Source: Runella rosea (GTDB lineage Bacteria > Bacteroidota > Bacteroidia > Cytophagales > Spirosomataceae). Taken from it: 64,000 bases of DNA. The position numbers and the translations under genes are program-made. Position 1 is the first letter of the stretch. Each line of letters opens with the position of its first letter. The notes below the pieces were generated by a model. The model had not been told where the DNA came from, did not search any database, and saw only the letters and a list, made by a program, of their open reading frames with translations. The DNA is taken from NCBI RefSeq assembly GCF_003325355.1, contig NZ_CP030850.1, positions 3,348,001 to 3,412,000 on the forward strand, in the 5' to 3' direction. Below are positions 7,269 through 15,932 of the stretch, one piece after another.

Positions 7269-8501
7269 CTAAACGGCTTTTACCGCAATTCGATGACAGG
7301 CGTTGTTGAGGTATCCTCCGGGATTCCAAGCCGGAATCACCATCGGCTGTGTTACCCCATTGGCATCTGTGGCGCGGGCCCATACTTCATAATAGCCCTT
7401 TTTGGGGAGTTGGATCTGCGCCGACCAGTGCTGCCACGCCAAGCGGTTTTTGGGAGGCTGCACGTTTGCTTTTTGCCAAGTGGCTCCGTAATCAATGGAA
7501 ACTTGAACTTCTTTTATCCCAAGATCGCCCGCCCATGCGTGGCCGCGTAGCGAAAGGGTTTTGCCCAAGTCGAGCATAGCGCCTGATTTGGGAGACGTTA
7601 TCAGCGATTTGACGGGCATGGATTCAATAATACGAAAGTTTTCGGGCGTCTCGGCCAGCTTTTCCCCGGGCGAAATCGGCTGACGTGGCACGCGGTAACT
7701 CTGTCCGTCCATTTTGGCTCCGTCGTGCTCTTTGTTGCGAATCGCAATGGTGTGCAGCCACTTGCCCGACACCGAAGCGGGCCACCCACCGATAACCAAC
7801 CGCAACGGAAAGCCGTGCATCAGCGGCAGTTCCTGGCCGTTGACCGCCCACGCCACGAGGGTTTCGTCTTCCAATGCTTTTTTGATGGGCACGCCGCGCG
7901 AGATCACCACCTTGCTCGGGTCGCGGCTGGGGTGTAGGTCTTTGCCGTAATACCCGATGTAGACCGCATCGTCTTTCAGGCCCACGTCGTTGAGAATGTC
8001 TTTCAGACGTACGCCCGTCCATTCGGCGCAGCTTACCGCGCCCTGATCCCACTGATTGCCGGAGGTTTGGGGCACAAATCCCGAGCGCCCGTTGCCGCCA
8101 CATTCGAGCACCAACTGATAGGTATAGGTCTTGAATTTAGTTTTCAGCTCGCTCAGGGTATAGGTTTTCGGGGCTTTGACCGACTCCCCTTTGATGGTCA
8201 AGCTCCATGCTTTTGGGTCAATTTTTTCTTCGGGCACGAGGCCATTGTTACGAATGAACATTCGCTCAATGGGCGTCACCGCATCGTCCAGCAAATGGGG
8301 CGGGGTTTCAACGTTCCAGGGTTTATCACTCAACACGATCATGTCGGGATGTTTTCCTTTCAAACCCTCATCAAAGGCCAATGGAACGTGATTTTTGGGC
8401 ATATTTTCGGCAAAAACGATCTCCGTTCCGACGATTCCCGCCAGTGTGGTCAAGGCGCTTTTCTTTAAAAAACCGCGACGGTTGTGCAGCGTTTCCTTCA
8501 T
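7269..8501 (-). CDS. Molybdenum sulfite dehydrogenase catalytic subunit (SorA/SoxC-like), Tat-exported
   Basis: A 410-residue sulfite oxidase family protein. A twin-arginine signal, NRRGFLKKSALTTLAG, occupies residues 7-22. The molybdopterin domain holds the Mo-ligand Cys in VLECGGNGRSGF (about residue 134). The late segment SPKSGAMLDLGKTLSLRG begins the Mo-co dimerisation domain (about 300-405). No heme b domain is present, which fits an enzyme that hands electrons to a separate cytochrome c, encoded 81 bases downstream. It oxidises sulfite to sulfate in the periplasm. MoeA and an XdhC-like protein for cofactor synthesis lie near 56-59 kb. SoxC is an alternative, but no sox genes are present. 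Confidence 0.88.
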   Translation of the reverse strand: MKETLHNRRGFLKKSALTTLAGIVGTEIVFAENMPKNHVPLAFDEGLKGKHPDMIVLSDKPWNVETPPHLLDDAVTPIERMFIRNNGLVPEEKIDPKAWSLTIKGESVKAPKTYTLSELKTKFKTYTYQLVLECGGNGRSGFVPQTSGNQWDQGAVSCAEWTGVRLKDILNDVGLKDDAVYIGYYGKDLHPSRDPSKVVISRGVPIKKALEDETLVAWAVNGQELPLMHGFPLRLVIGGWPASVSGKWLHTIAIRNKEHDGAKMDGQSYRVPRQPISPGEKLAETPENFRIIESMPVKSLITSPKSGAMLDLGKTLSLRGHAWAGDLGIKEVQVSIDYGATWQKANVQPPKNRLAWQHWSAQIQLPKKGYYEVWARATDANGVTQPMVIPAWNPGGYLNNACHRIAVKAV

Positions 8502-8676
8502 GTCTCTACTTAATTTTATAATCTATGGAATTACCGGATGATTTCATTTTTCAAAGATGCTACAAAAAAATGTATAATTGAAAAGTTCTTTTGTCGGGAT
8601 TATGGGATTAACGTAAAAACGCGTTATTCCTCCCTATCGGGCTTATTACAGAAAGCATAAATTGAAAGATTCTCCG

Positions 8677-8684
8677 TATGTTTG
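8677..8684 (+). promoter_or_regulatory. -7 element (TATGTTTG) of the S9 peptidase gene
   Basis: Exact TAnnTTTG match 22 bases before the ATG at 8707, predicting a start near 8691 and a leader of about 16 bases. No TTG at the normal -33 distance. Confidence 0.5.
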
Positions 8685-8706
8685 AACAAAAAAACGCCCG
8701 ATTCGT

Positions 8707-10620
8707 ATGAAAAAAATAACGCTTTTGTGGGTTATTATTTCCATAGCCCTTTCCACCACCGCCCAAACCTTGCTCACCCCCGAACTCCTCTGGAAAATGG
8801 GGCGCGTGTCGGCACTGGGGCTTTCCAAAGACAAACAATTTGTGGTGTATTCGGTCAGTATTCCCAACGTAGAAGAGAACAAAAGTCAGCGAAAAACCTA
8901 TAAAATGCCCGTCAAAGGAGGGGCCGCCGTTGAAATCACCAACACAGATAGCCTGTTGGCGAACACCAAGATCTCTTCCGATGGCAAATTTATCATCAGC
9001 AGCGATGCCGTCAAAGTAATCAATATCACGGGGGCTGACAAATATCCCGACCTGAAAAAATCAAACGCTTACGTGTTTACGTCCCTCAATTACCGCCACT
9101 GGGATACGTGGGAAGACGGCAAATTTGACCACGTATTTATGGCGCCGTTGGTCAACGGAAAACCCGGCACTCCCAAAGACATCATGGCCGGCGAGCCGCA
9201 CGATTGTCCGCAGAAGCCCTTCGGGGGCGATGAAGATTTCATCTGGCATCCCGACGGCAAGCGCATCGTGTACGTGACCAAGAAAAAATTCGGCACCGCC
9301 TATGCTGTAAGCACCAACACCGACCTCTTCGAGTATGATATCACAACGGGTATTACCAAAAACCTGACGGAAGAAAACAAAGGCTACGACGTGGCCCCCG
9401 AATTCAACAGTCGCGGTCAACTGGCGTGGCTTCAAATGAAACGCGACGGCTACGAATCGGATAAACAGGATATTGTGGTCATGAACGGCACCGTCAAAAT
9501 GAACCTGACGCAGCAGCGCGACGACATCCACGTCGAAGGGTTTCGGTGGAGCGACGACGGCCGTTCGATCTACTTTTGGGCACCAACCAACGGAACGCTG
9601 CAATTATTCAGCGTTACTTACCCGGGCCTGACCAAGATGATGCCCTTCATTACGCAAATCACCAAAGGCGATTTTGACGTGACTGGCATCGTAGGCCAAA
9701 CAGGCTCAACCCTCATCGTATCACGCACCGACATGAATCACCCCGCTGAGTTGTACACCGTCGATATTGCCACGGGAGCCATGCAGCAACTCACGCATGT
9801 CAACGACGAAGCCCTCAAAACCTTAGCCAATTGCAAAACCGAGCGCCGTTTTGTGACCACGACCGATAACAAAAAAATGCTTGTATGGGTGGTTTACCCG
9901 CCCAATTTTGACCCAACCAAAAAATATCCAACGCTGCTTTACTGTCAGGGCGGGCCGCAATCGCCTTTGACCCAATTTTATTCCTATCGCTGGAATCTGC
10001 AATTGATGGCGTCGCAGGGGTACATTATTGTAGCGCCTAACCGCCGGGGGATGCCCGGGCACGGTACCCAATGGAACGAGCAGGTCAGCAAAGATTGGGG
10101 CGGCTTGGTCATGAAAGATTATTTAAGTGCCATCGACGACGTTTCCAAAGAACCGTTTGTAGACAAAAACCGTCGCGGGTGCATCGGCGCAAGCTTCGGT
10201 GGTTTTTCTGTTTTTGCGATGGCAAGCATGCACGCCAAACGCTTCAAGACCTTCATTTCGCACGATGGTATCTTTGATTTCAGAAGCATGTACGGCAGCA
10301 CCGAAGAAGTGTTTTTTGAAAATTGGGAAAAAGGCGGCCCGTATTGGGATAAGAAAAACGCCGTAGCACAACGCTCATTTGGTCAGTCGCCGAGCAATTT
10401 TGTAGAAAAATGGGACACGCCAATCTTTATTATACAGGGCGGCAAAGACTACCGTGTACCGCTGGAGCAGGGTTTGCAGGCATTTCAGGCGGCCCAGCTT
10501 CGCGGCATCAAAAGCAAGTTACTGTACCTACCCGACGAAAACCACTGGGTACTCAGCGCCCAAAATGCGTTGGTCTGGCAACGTGAATTTTACAATTGGC
10601 TGGATGAAACGCTGAAGTGA
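8707..10620 (+). CDS. S9-family prolyl oligopeptidase-like peptidase, exported
   Basis: A 637-residue serine peptidase with a signal peptide (cleavage after TTAQ, about residue 20). Residues 30-370 are a beta-propeller-like domain with repeated DGK/DGR strands. The alpha/beta-hydrolase domain follows. The triad is visible: Ser496 in IGASFGGFS, Asp581 in QGGKDYRVP, and His613 in DENHWV. This is the order and spacing of acylaminoacyl/dipeptidyl peptidase relatives, and the protein probably trims peptides in the periplasm. It is transcribed alone between a divergent sulfite dehydrogenase and a repeat-rich gap. Confidence 0.92.
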   Translation: MKKITLLWVIISIALSTTAQTLLTPELLWKMGRVSALGLSKDKQFVVYSVSIPNVEENKSQRKTYKMPVKGGAAVEITNTDSLLANTKISSDGKFIISSDAVKVINITGADKYPDLKKSNAYVFTSLNYRHWDTWEDGKFDHVFMAPLVNGKPGTPKDIMAGEPHDCPQKPFGGDEDFIWHPDGKRIVYVTKKKFGTAYAVSTNTDLFEYDITTGITKNLTEENKGYDVAPEFNSRGQLAWLQMKRDGYESDKQDIVVMNGTVKMNLTQQRDDIHVEGFRWSDDGRSIYFWAPTNGTLQLFSVTYPGLTKMMPFITQITKGDFDVTGIVGQTGSTLIVSRTDMNHPAELYTVDIATGAMQQLTHVNDEALKTLANCKTERRFVTTTDNKKMLVWVVYPPNFDPTKKYPTLLYCQGGPQSPLTQFYSYRWNLQLMASQGYIIVAPNRRGMPGHGTQWNEQVSKDWGGLVMKDYLSAIDDVSKEPFVDKNRRGCIGASFGGFSVFAMASMHAKRFKTFISHDGIFDFRSMYGSTEEVFFENWEKGGPYWDKKNAVAQRSFGQSPSNFVEKWDTPIFIIQGGKDYRVPLEQGLQAFQAAQLRGIKSKLLYLPDENHWVLSAQNALVWQREFYNWLDETLK

Positions 10621-10830
10621 TTTTACGAATAACGAATGAGCGAGCAGACCGCCTCTGCGGTGACGAAGTACGAATGTTGAATGACGAGATATGAATTAAA
10701 AAATAGGATTGACAATTACGAATTTTCTCATTTTTTACTTTTTCGTTTTAAAATTCTGCACTTTACGGTTTTACACCGCGCGGTCGGCGCCATTTTCAGT
10801 TTTACGGTTTACTATTTTCGGTTTTAATAC
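10621..10830. repeat. Low-complexity intergenic filler with short palindromes
   Basis: About 210 bases made of scattered ACGAATG-like words in the first part and three TTTACGGTTT-like words in the second. Small GC-rich palindromes are embedded: ACCGC/GCGGT at 10648-10661 and ACCGCGCGGT near 10775. It may end the S9 transcript, but no standard terminator is seen. Confidence 0.4.
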
Positions 10831-10839
10831 TTTTTTCAT

Positions 10840-11919
10840 TTGTTGACCCCCACCAACTTCCACCAAATCACCCATTTACCCAACCGAACCATTGATTTGG
10901 ACGGTCAGGAATACCTATATTTCAGCGGCACAGCCTATTTGGGTTTGCCGCACAATCCCGCTTTTCAAAACCTCATTCAGGAAGGCTTGCATCAGTACGG
11001 AAGTGTGTACGGAAGCTCCCGAAACGGCAATTTACAACTGACCATTTACGAACAGGCTGAACAAAAACTGGCCTCATGGGCGGGGGCAGATGCCGCACTC
11101 ACGCTATCATCAGGGATGTTAGCAGGGCAGGCGACCGTTCGGCAGTTGATGCTCGAAGGCTACGAATTCAGGTATTCGCCCGATGTTCATCCTGCGGTTT
11201 GGCACCTGCCCCAGGTGGATATTGCCAAGGAAACATTTGAGCACTGGATTGAAAATACCTTAGCAATCCTACAAACTACCCATCAAAAAATTACCCTCGT
11301 CACCAATGCTGTGGATGCCCTTCGCGGAAAACTATACGGTTTTGAATGGATTAAAGCCGTTCCCGAAGACCGTGAAGTGGTTTTGGTGGTAGATGATTCC
11401 CACGGTTTGGGTATAACGGGTACGGGAGGCTGTGGCGTTTGGGAACGTATTCCTAAAAGAAAAAACGTTCGTCTGATTGTGACGGCTTCACTGGCCAAAG
11501 CCATGGGGTTGCCGGGTGGCGTTATTTTTTCGGACCCTGCTAGCCTGCACCACATTCGCTATTCCGCATACTTTGGCGGTTGCTCGCCAGTGGCCCCCGA
11601 CCATCTTTACGCGTACGTTCACGCCGACACCCTTTATGCCGACGCTTATGAGCGATTACAAGTCAATATCAGCCAATTTACCGATTCCATTCGGGACTTA
11701 AACTTGTTGAGTTTTACGGACAATTACCCCGTTTTTTACAGCGAGCGAGACGAGTTGTACCCTTTTTTATTGGAACGAGGTATTTTCATTTACAGCTTTT
11801 CTTACCCCAAACCCACCGACAAAGCCAATACCCGCGTCGTATTGAGTGCTTGGCATACGGCCGAAGACATTCAAAAACTCAGTGCAGCCTGTCGTGACTT
11901 CGCCGCGTTGTACCTTTAA
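10840..11919 (+). CDS. PLP-dependent aminotransferase-fold enzyme, BioF/KBL-like (alpha-oxoamine synthase family)
   Basis: A 359-residue fold-type I PLP enzyme. It has GTAYLGLPHNPAF at about 30-42 (as in the N-terminus of 8-amino-7-oxononanoate synthases), YGSVYGSSRNGN, VVDDSHGLGITG with the cofactor-binding Asp, and the Schiff-base lysine in TASLAKAMGLPGG (about Lys220). No ATG exists near the start: the frame opens after a stop at 10825, so TTG at 10840 or 10843 must serve. No other biotin genes are here, so the product could be biotin-related or another acyl-CoA plus amino acid condensation. Confidence 0.8.
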   Translation: MLTPTNFHQITHLPNRTIDLDGQEYLYFSGTAYLGLPHNPAFQNLIQEGLHQYGSVYGSSRNGNLQLTIYEQAEQKLASWAGADAALTLSSGMLAGQATVRQLMLEGYEFRYSPDVHPAVWHLPQVDIAKETFEHWIENTLAILQTTHQKITLVTNAVDALRGKLYGFEWIKAVPEDREVVLVVDDSHGLGITGTGGCGVWERIPKRKNVRLIVTASLAKAMGLPGGVIFSDPASLHHIRYSAYFGGCSPVAPDHLYAYVHADTLYADAYERLQVNISQFTDSIRDLNLLSFTDNYPVFYSERDELYPFLLERGIFIYSFSYPKPTDKANTRVVLSAWHTAEDIQKLSAACRDFAALYL

Positions 11920-12064
11920 GCATTTCAGTTTGCCCTTTGCTTCCTTCGCTTCACTCCCTTCGACGGTTGTTCCGTCGGAAAAGAGCTGTTTGCCCAAGCG
12001 CTTCCGCAGATATTTGTTTCGTTGTTCGGCCTTAAACCATCCTTCAATCAAACAAAAGACTGCC

Positions 12065-12682
12065 ATGAAAACATTTTTTATCGTTACCCACGTTGCCATT
12101 GGATTTCTGGCCCTTGCCGTGGGGCTTGTTCCTATGTTATCCAAAAAAGGGAGCCGTTTACATAATACGACGGGCCTAATTTATTACTGGTCAATGGTTT
12201 TCGTAGCCATTTCAGCCGTTGGGTTGGTACTCATTTCTCCCCTCACCGACGGACGTTTGTTCTTAACAGGCATCGCTATTTTCAGCTTCTATCTCTGCTT
12301 TACGGGGCGGCGGTCGCTCCAACAACGCGACGAAGAGCCCATAAGATGGTATGATTGGGGCATATCGGGATTGATGGCGGCCACCTCCGTAGCCATGATT
12401 GTTTATGGCTTGTATCACCTCTCCACACTATTGATGAAGGGGCAATTTGAATCCATAGGAGTGTTATTTTTAGTTTTCGGAATTTTCAGCGGCTCTAATG
12501 CCCGTTACGATTTCAAAAAATACCTCCTCCCTCACGCCGCCAAATACGGCAGCCGAGAGTGGTTATTTGTCCACATTGAGCGCATGGGCGGCTCATACAT
12601 CGCTACTTTCACGGCGTTTGCGCTGGTAAATATACGTTATGTTTTTCCTGACGCCCCCGCAGGGATTTATATCGCTACTTAG
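12065..12682 (+). CDS. Multi-pass membrane protein, DUF2306-like
   Basis: A 205-residue integral membrane protein with about six hydrophobic segments. The first runs over residues 4-21 and the last over the C-terminal 30. The histidines in SRLHNTTGLIYYWSM and in the late HIERMGG segment resemble DUF2306-type proteins, whose function is not settled. The frame is open for 73 codons further upstream, but that part is not protein-like and the ATG at 12065 starts the first membrane segment. A weak hairpin (GCCCG/CGGGC at 12688-12707) follows the stop. Confidence 0.7.
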   Translation: MKTFFIVTHVAIGFLALAVGLVPMLSKKGSRLHNTTGLIYYWSMVFVAISAVGLVLISPLTDGRLFLTGIAIFSFYLCFTGRRSLQQRDEEPIRWYDWGISGLMAATSVAMIVYGLYHLSTLLMKGQFESIGVLFLVFGIFSGSNARYDFKKYLLPHAAKYGSREWLFVHIERMGGSYIATFTAFALVNIRYVFPDAPAGIYIAT

Positions 12683-12768
12683 ATTATGCCCGGCCTGATT
12701 GGCGGGCTGTTTATCGGCAGAGCCGTCCGTTTTTATTTAGCAAAATTCAAAATGTCTATTCAATAATG

Positions 12769-12811
12769 TGGTATGCTGACATACCATAATCAATTTTAAC
12801 GTCTATCTTTG
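12769..12811 (+). promoter_or_regulatory. MarR gene promoter with 18-bp palindromic operator
   Basis: TGGTATG (12769-12775), CTGA, CATACCA (12780-12786) is a perfect 7-bp palindrome. The -7 element TATCTTTG (12804-12811) follows 17 bases later, so the palindrome covers the -33 position. This is the placement of an autoregulatory MarR operator. The predicted start is about 12818. Confidence 0.65.
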
Positions 12812-12883
12812 CCTATCTGACACTGATACTAAACTTCCCGACTTTGGCAGATGGATTCTTCCAAAACTTGGGAAGTTTTACAA

Positions 12884-13375
12884 ATGACATCAAATCAACA
12901 GGTAATGCGCAAGGAAAAAACCGTCGACTTTCACATCAAATGGGCTTGGCACGCCATTTCCAGGATGTACAATACTTACGCCTCTCGGCGGTATGGTATG
13001 ACGATGGCGATTGGGTATGTTTTGCTGAATATCGACATGGAAAACGGCACCCCTGCCACCCGCATCGGGCCGTCTATCGGCATGGAGCCGCGCAGCCTCA
13101 CGCGTACGCTCAAAGCCCTCGAAGAGCGCGGCTGGATTCGGCGCGAAACCGACGATGTAGACAAACGTTTTGTAAAAGTTTTTTTGACCGAAGAGGGCAA
13201 ACGAAGACGCGAAATGGCCCGCGAGGGCGTGATAGCTTTCAATACCATGCTGCGCGACCAAATTCCGCTCGACAAATTGGTCATCTTCTTTGACGTTATC
13301 AAGGAAATCAACCGATTGGTAGAAGAGGAAAACAACAAAATCAAAGCCGAAAACTTCCTTAACGACGAAATTTAA
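12884..13375 (+). CDS. MarR-family transcriptional regulator
   Basis: A winged-helix regulator of about 160 residues. The helix-turn-helix is in ATRIGPSIGMEPRSLTRTLK and the wing in RRETDDVDKRFVKVFLTEEG, as in MarR proteins. The N-terminal helix DFHIKWAWHAISRMYNTYA is typical of Bacteroidota members. In-frame ATGs at 12851, 12884 and 12905 are possible. I chose 12884 for its A-rich upstream context. It very likely represses its own promoter through the palindrome at 12769-12786. The ligand is unknown. No obvious target operon adjoins it except perhaps the membrane protein before it. Confidence 0.88.
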   Translation: MTSNQQVMRKEKTVDFHIKWAWHAISRMYNTYASRRYGMTMAIGYVLLNIDMENGTPATRIGPSIGMEPRSLTRTLKALEERGWIRRETDDVDKRFVKVFLTEEGKRRREMAREGVIAFNTMLRDQIPLDKLVIFFDVIKEINRLVEEENNKIKAENFLNDEI

Positions 13376-13717
13376 ACACTGCCCTTTATTTTTATCCCCC
13401 GAATCTTCCCTTTTGTCAGCATTTTCACCCACTTCGCGCTTTTTTTCTAGCAGCGTCTAAGTTGGGTTTTTACTTTTGCCTTCTCATACAATTAGATTTC
13501 CATTGGTTGGGTGTGTATACGTTTTTACAAAATTTATTCTTTAAATAATACAAAAACAAGCACTCCATCCACCATGCTTTAGTAGTTCGGATTTAATTTT
13601 CATTTTCTCCAACACTACTGACATAGGGTTGTCAGTGACAACTATTTAATTTGTATTACCAAAAAAACGCCTTAAATACCTATTTCGCTCTCATGGAAGT
13701 CAAAAATATTTGATAAA
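13376..13717. other. Intergenic gap with interlocked TGACA/TGTCA half-sites
   Basis: About 340 bases before the TetR operator. The only structure seen is at 13619-13642. TGACA (13619-13623) faces TGTCA (13630-13634), and GTTGTCA/TGACAAC (13628-13634, 13636-13642) form a tight palindrome sharing the middle half-site. The rest is AT-rich without an ORF or RNA that I recognise. Confidence 0.4.
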
Positions 13718-13768
13718 AAACTTCGGAAACTTTGAACCTTTATAGAGTTTCCGAAGTTTCTATCTTTA
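13718..13768 (+). promoter_or_regulatory. TetR operator and promoter of the efflux operon
   Basis: A perfect 14-bp inverted repeat, AAACTTCGGAAACT (13718-13731) and AGTTTCCGAAGTTT (13746-13759), is separated by 14 bases. The -7-like TATCTTTA (13761-13768) starts right after the right arm. A bound TetR pair would block the promoter. The start is predicted near 13775, about 11 bases before the GTG of the TetR gene. Confidence 0.75.
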
Positions 13769-13785
13769 AAAAGTGAAAAACAATA

Positions 13786-14436
13786 GTGAGAGAAAGAATC
13801 CTTGAAAAAGCGCAGGAACTATTTTTTAGGTTCGGCGTCAAAAGTGTTACGATGGATGATATTGCCCGTGAGTTGGGTATTTCAAAAAAAACCATCTACC
13901 AACATTTTGAAGACAAAAATTCAATGGTATGTGCGGGGGTAAAACACCATTTTGAATGCGACCACTTCATTGCCGAGAAAATCCACAATGAAGCCCCCAA
14001 CCCAATTGCGGAGGCAGTGATGGGTGCCGAAATGATGCGACAAACCATGTCGGGATTAAATCCGTCGGCCATTTTTGACATCAAGAAGTATTACCCGCAG
14101 GCTTGGGATATGTTTTCGCAGTATAAGAAAGAGTTTGTGCTGGATTTGATACGGAGAAACATCAAAAAAGGCATTGAAATGGGGTTGTATCGCTCCAATG
14201 TCAACGCTGAAGTCATTGCCAGATTACGCCTCGAACAGGTTGAAATGGGGTTAGACCCTTATATTTTTCCTGTAGGACAGTTCAATCCGTTGGACACTCA
14301 GTTGGAATTACTCGACCATTTTTTACGAGGAATTGTCACCCCCGAAGGACTTGAATTATATGAAGAATACACAAAAACGCAACTTTCCGTCTCTATATCT
14401 CTATCAGCCTTGCTGAACACCAAAAGTACCTATTAA
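13786..14436 (+). CDS. TetR/AcrR-family repressor of the RND efflux operon
   Basis: A 216-residue regulator starting at a GTG. The N-terminal helix-turn-helix is seen in VTMDDIARELGISKKTIYQH (about residues 20-40), with a 160-residue ligand-binding part. It is the first gene of a unit followed by TolC, an adaptor and an RND pump, and a 14-bp perfect inverted repeat overlaps its promoter. So it probably represses the whole operon and is released by a pump substrate. The substrate is unknown. Confidence 0.92.
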   Translation: MRERILEKAQELFFRFGVKSVTMDDIARELGISKKTIYQHFEDKNSMVCAGVKHHFECDHFIAEKIHNEAPNPIAEAVMGAEMMRQTMSGLNPSAIFDIKKYYPQAWDMFSQYKKEFVLDLIRRNIKKGIEMGLYRSNVNAEVIARLRLEQVEMGLDPYIFPVGQFNPLDTQLELLDHFLRGIVTPEGLELYEEYTKTQLSVSISLSALLNTKSTY

Positions 14437-14501
14437 CAGCCCATTTTTTTAAATCGTATCGGTCGGAAACGGCCTCTAAACAATTCATTCAATCACACTC
14501 T

Positions 14502-15863
14502 ATGCAATCAATTCAACGCAAATGGAAATGGCTGGTGCTATGTATGCTACCGCTGTTTCCGACCTACAGCCAAACGCGTTATTCACTTCAGGAAGCCATT
14601 CAATACGGAGTGACGCACAACATCAACGTCAAGAACTCGCAAACCGACGCCCAAAGCGCGGAGTCGCGGATTGGAGAAATTCGGTCGGTAGGTTTACCAC
14701 AAGTAAATGCATCGGTAAGCCTCATGGACAACCTTATCATCCAACGTGTTTTTTTACCAGCTATCTTTTTTGACCCTCAAGCTCCAGAAGGCGCACCTCC
14801 AGTACCCGTTCAATTTGGCGTAAAATACTCGGGGAATGCGGCGCTTCAACTCAACCAAATGATTTTCAACGCCCAATGGTTGTTGGGTTTGAAAGCTGCA
14901 CAGGCATATCGGGAATTGGCCGTTAAGAACGTAACCCAATCTAAAATCCAAATCGCCGAAAGCGTTTCAAAAGCCTATTATGGCGTATTGGTGGCCGAAG
15001 AAAGAGCCAAACTGTTGGACCTGAACATTCAGCGTTTGGATAGCCTGACCCGCGAAATGGGCGAAATGAACCAAAAAGGATTTGTCGAAAAACTGGACGT
15101 AGACCGTTTGGAAGTATCGCTCAATAACCTCAAAACCGAACGCTCTAAGGTGCAGAACATGGTGGATTTGAGTTATTATATGCTCAAATTTCAGATGGGT
15201 ATGAAACTTGACGAAGCCATCCAACTGACCGACCGCATCAACGAAACCGACGTAGAAAAGATTGCGGCGGAAGTAAAGGCCAGCGATGTCAACGACTTCA
15301 AGTATGACCAGCGTATTGACTATTCTATTCTGAAGAGCAATCTGTTACTATCAGAAATGGACGTTGAGAACAACAAACGAGGGTATTATCCTACCGTTTC
15401 CGCTTTTGCCGGCTACGGGTACAACACGGGTAGAAATGGTTTTGGGGAAGTTTGGGGCTCGCCGTGGTTCAACAACGCCAACATCGGCTTGAGTGTCAAC
15501 ATTCCCGTTTTCGACGGTTTTGCCAAGAAATACAAGATTCAACAGGCCAAATTCACGGTTGATAAAGTGAAGCAAAGTCTGAGTTTGGTGGAGCAATCCA
15601 TTGATTTGCAGATTCGCAGCGCAAACATCACCATCATCAACGGCCTAGAAACTCTCAAAACCCAAAAGCGCAACCTTGATTTGGCGCAGGAAGTAGTGCG
15701 GGTGTCTAAAATCAAATATCAATCAGGAACAGGCTCTAATATTGAAGTAATCAACGCCGAGTCGGCCCTGAAAGAATCTCAAACCAACTATTTTGCCTCA
15801 CTCTACGAATTGCTTTTAGCAAAAGTAGATTTGGACAAAGCCAAAGGTAAATTAAACTATTAA
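14502..15863 (+). CDS. TolC-family outer membrane efflux protein
   Basis: A 453-residue outer membrane channel with a signal peptide ending near residue 24 (PTYSQ). It has two internal TolC repeats with the usual helical hairpins: YSLQEAIQYGVTHNINVKNS at the start of the first, and SGTGSNIEVINAESALKESQ in the second. It forms the exit duct of a tripartite pump with the next two genes. Start ATG at 14502, 65 bases after the TetR gene. A hairpin at 15874-15903 follows it within the operon. Confidence 0.92.
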   Translation: MQSIQRKWKWLVLCMLPLFPTYSQTRYSLQEAIQYGVTHNINVKNSQTDAQSAESRIGEIRSVGLPQVNASVSLMDNLIIQRVFLPAIFFDPQAPEGAPPVPVQFGVKYSGNAALQLNQMIFNAQWLLGLKAAQAYRELAVKNVTQSKIQIAESVSKAYYGVLVAEERAKLLDLNIQRLDSLTREMGEMNQKGFVEKLDVDRLEVSLNNLKTERSKVQNMVDLSYYMLKFQMGMKLDEAIQLTDRINETDVEKIAAEVKASDVNDFKYDQRIDYSILKSNLLLSEMDVENNKRGYYPTVSAFAGYGYNTGRNGFGEVWGSPWFNNANIGLSVNIPVFDGFAKKYKIQQAKFTVDKVKQSLSLVEQSIDLQIRSANITIINGLETLKTQKRNLDLAQEVVRVSKIKYQSGTGSNIEVINAESALKESQTNYFASLYELLLAKVDLDKAKGKLNY

Positions 15864-15873
15864 GACAGTGGGC

Positions 15874-15903
15874 AGTGGACCAAGGCTCACCTCGCGGTCC
15901 ACT
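15874..15903 (+). other. Hairpin between tolC-like and adaptor genes
   Basis: AGTGGACC (15874-15881) pairs perfectly with GGTCCACT (15896-15903) around a 14-base loop. There is no T tract. It could protect or weaken the message between the channel and adaptor genes, or be a remnant of an intergenic repeat. Confidence 0.5.
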
Positions 15904-15932
15904 ATCCAACCTGAAATCTAACAACACATTTT

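Noticed and set aside
10621-10830. Possible ncRNA in the gap after the S9 peptidase
   Set aside because: Words repeat loosely and there is no promoter-terminator frame or stable long hairpin.
11846-12064. 73-codon open leader before the membrane protein
   Set aside because: It overlaps the 3' end of the BioF-like gene and is not protein-like. The ATG at 12065 begins the first membrane segment.
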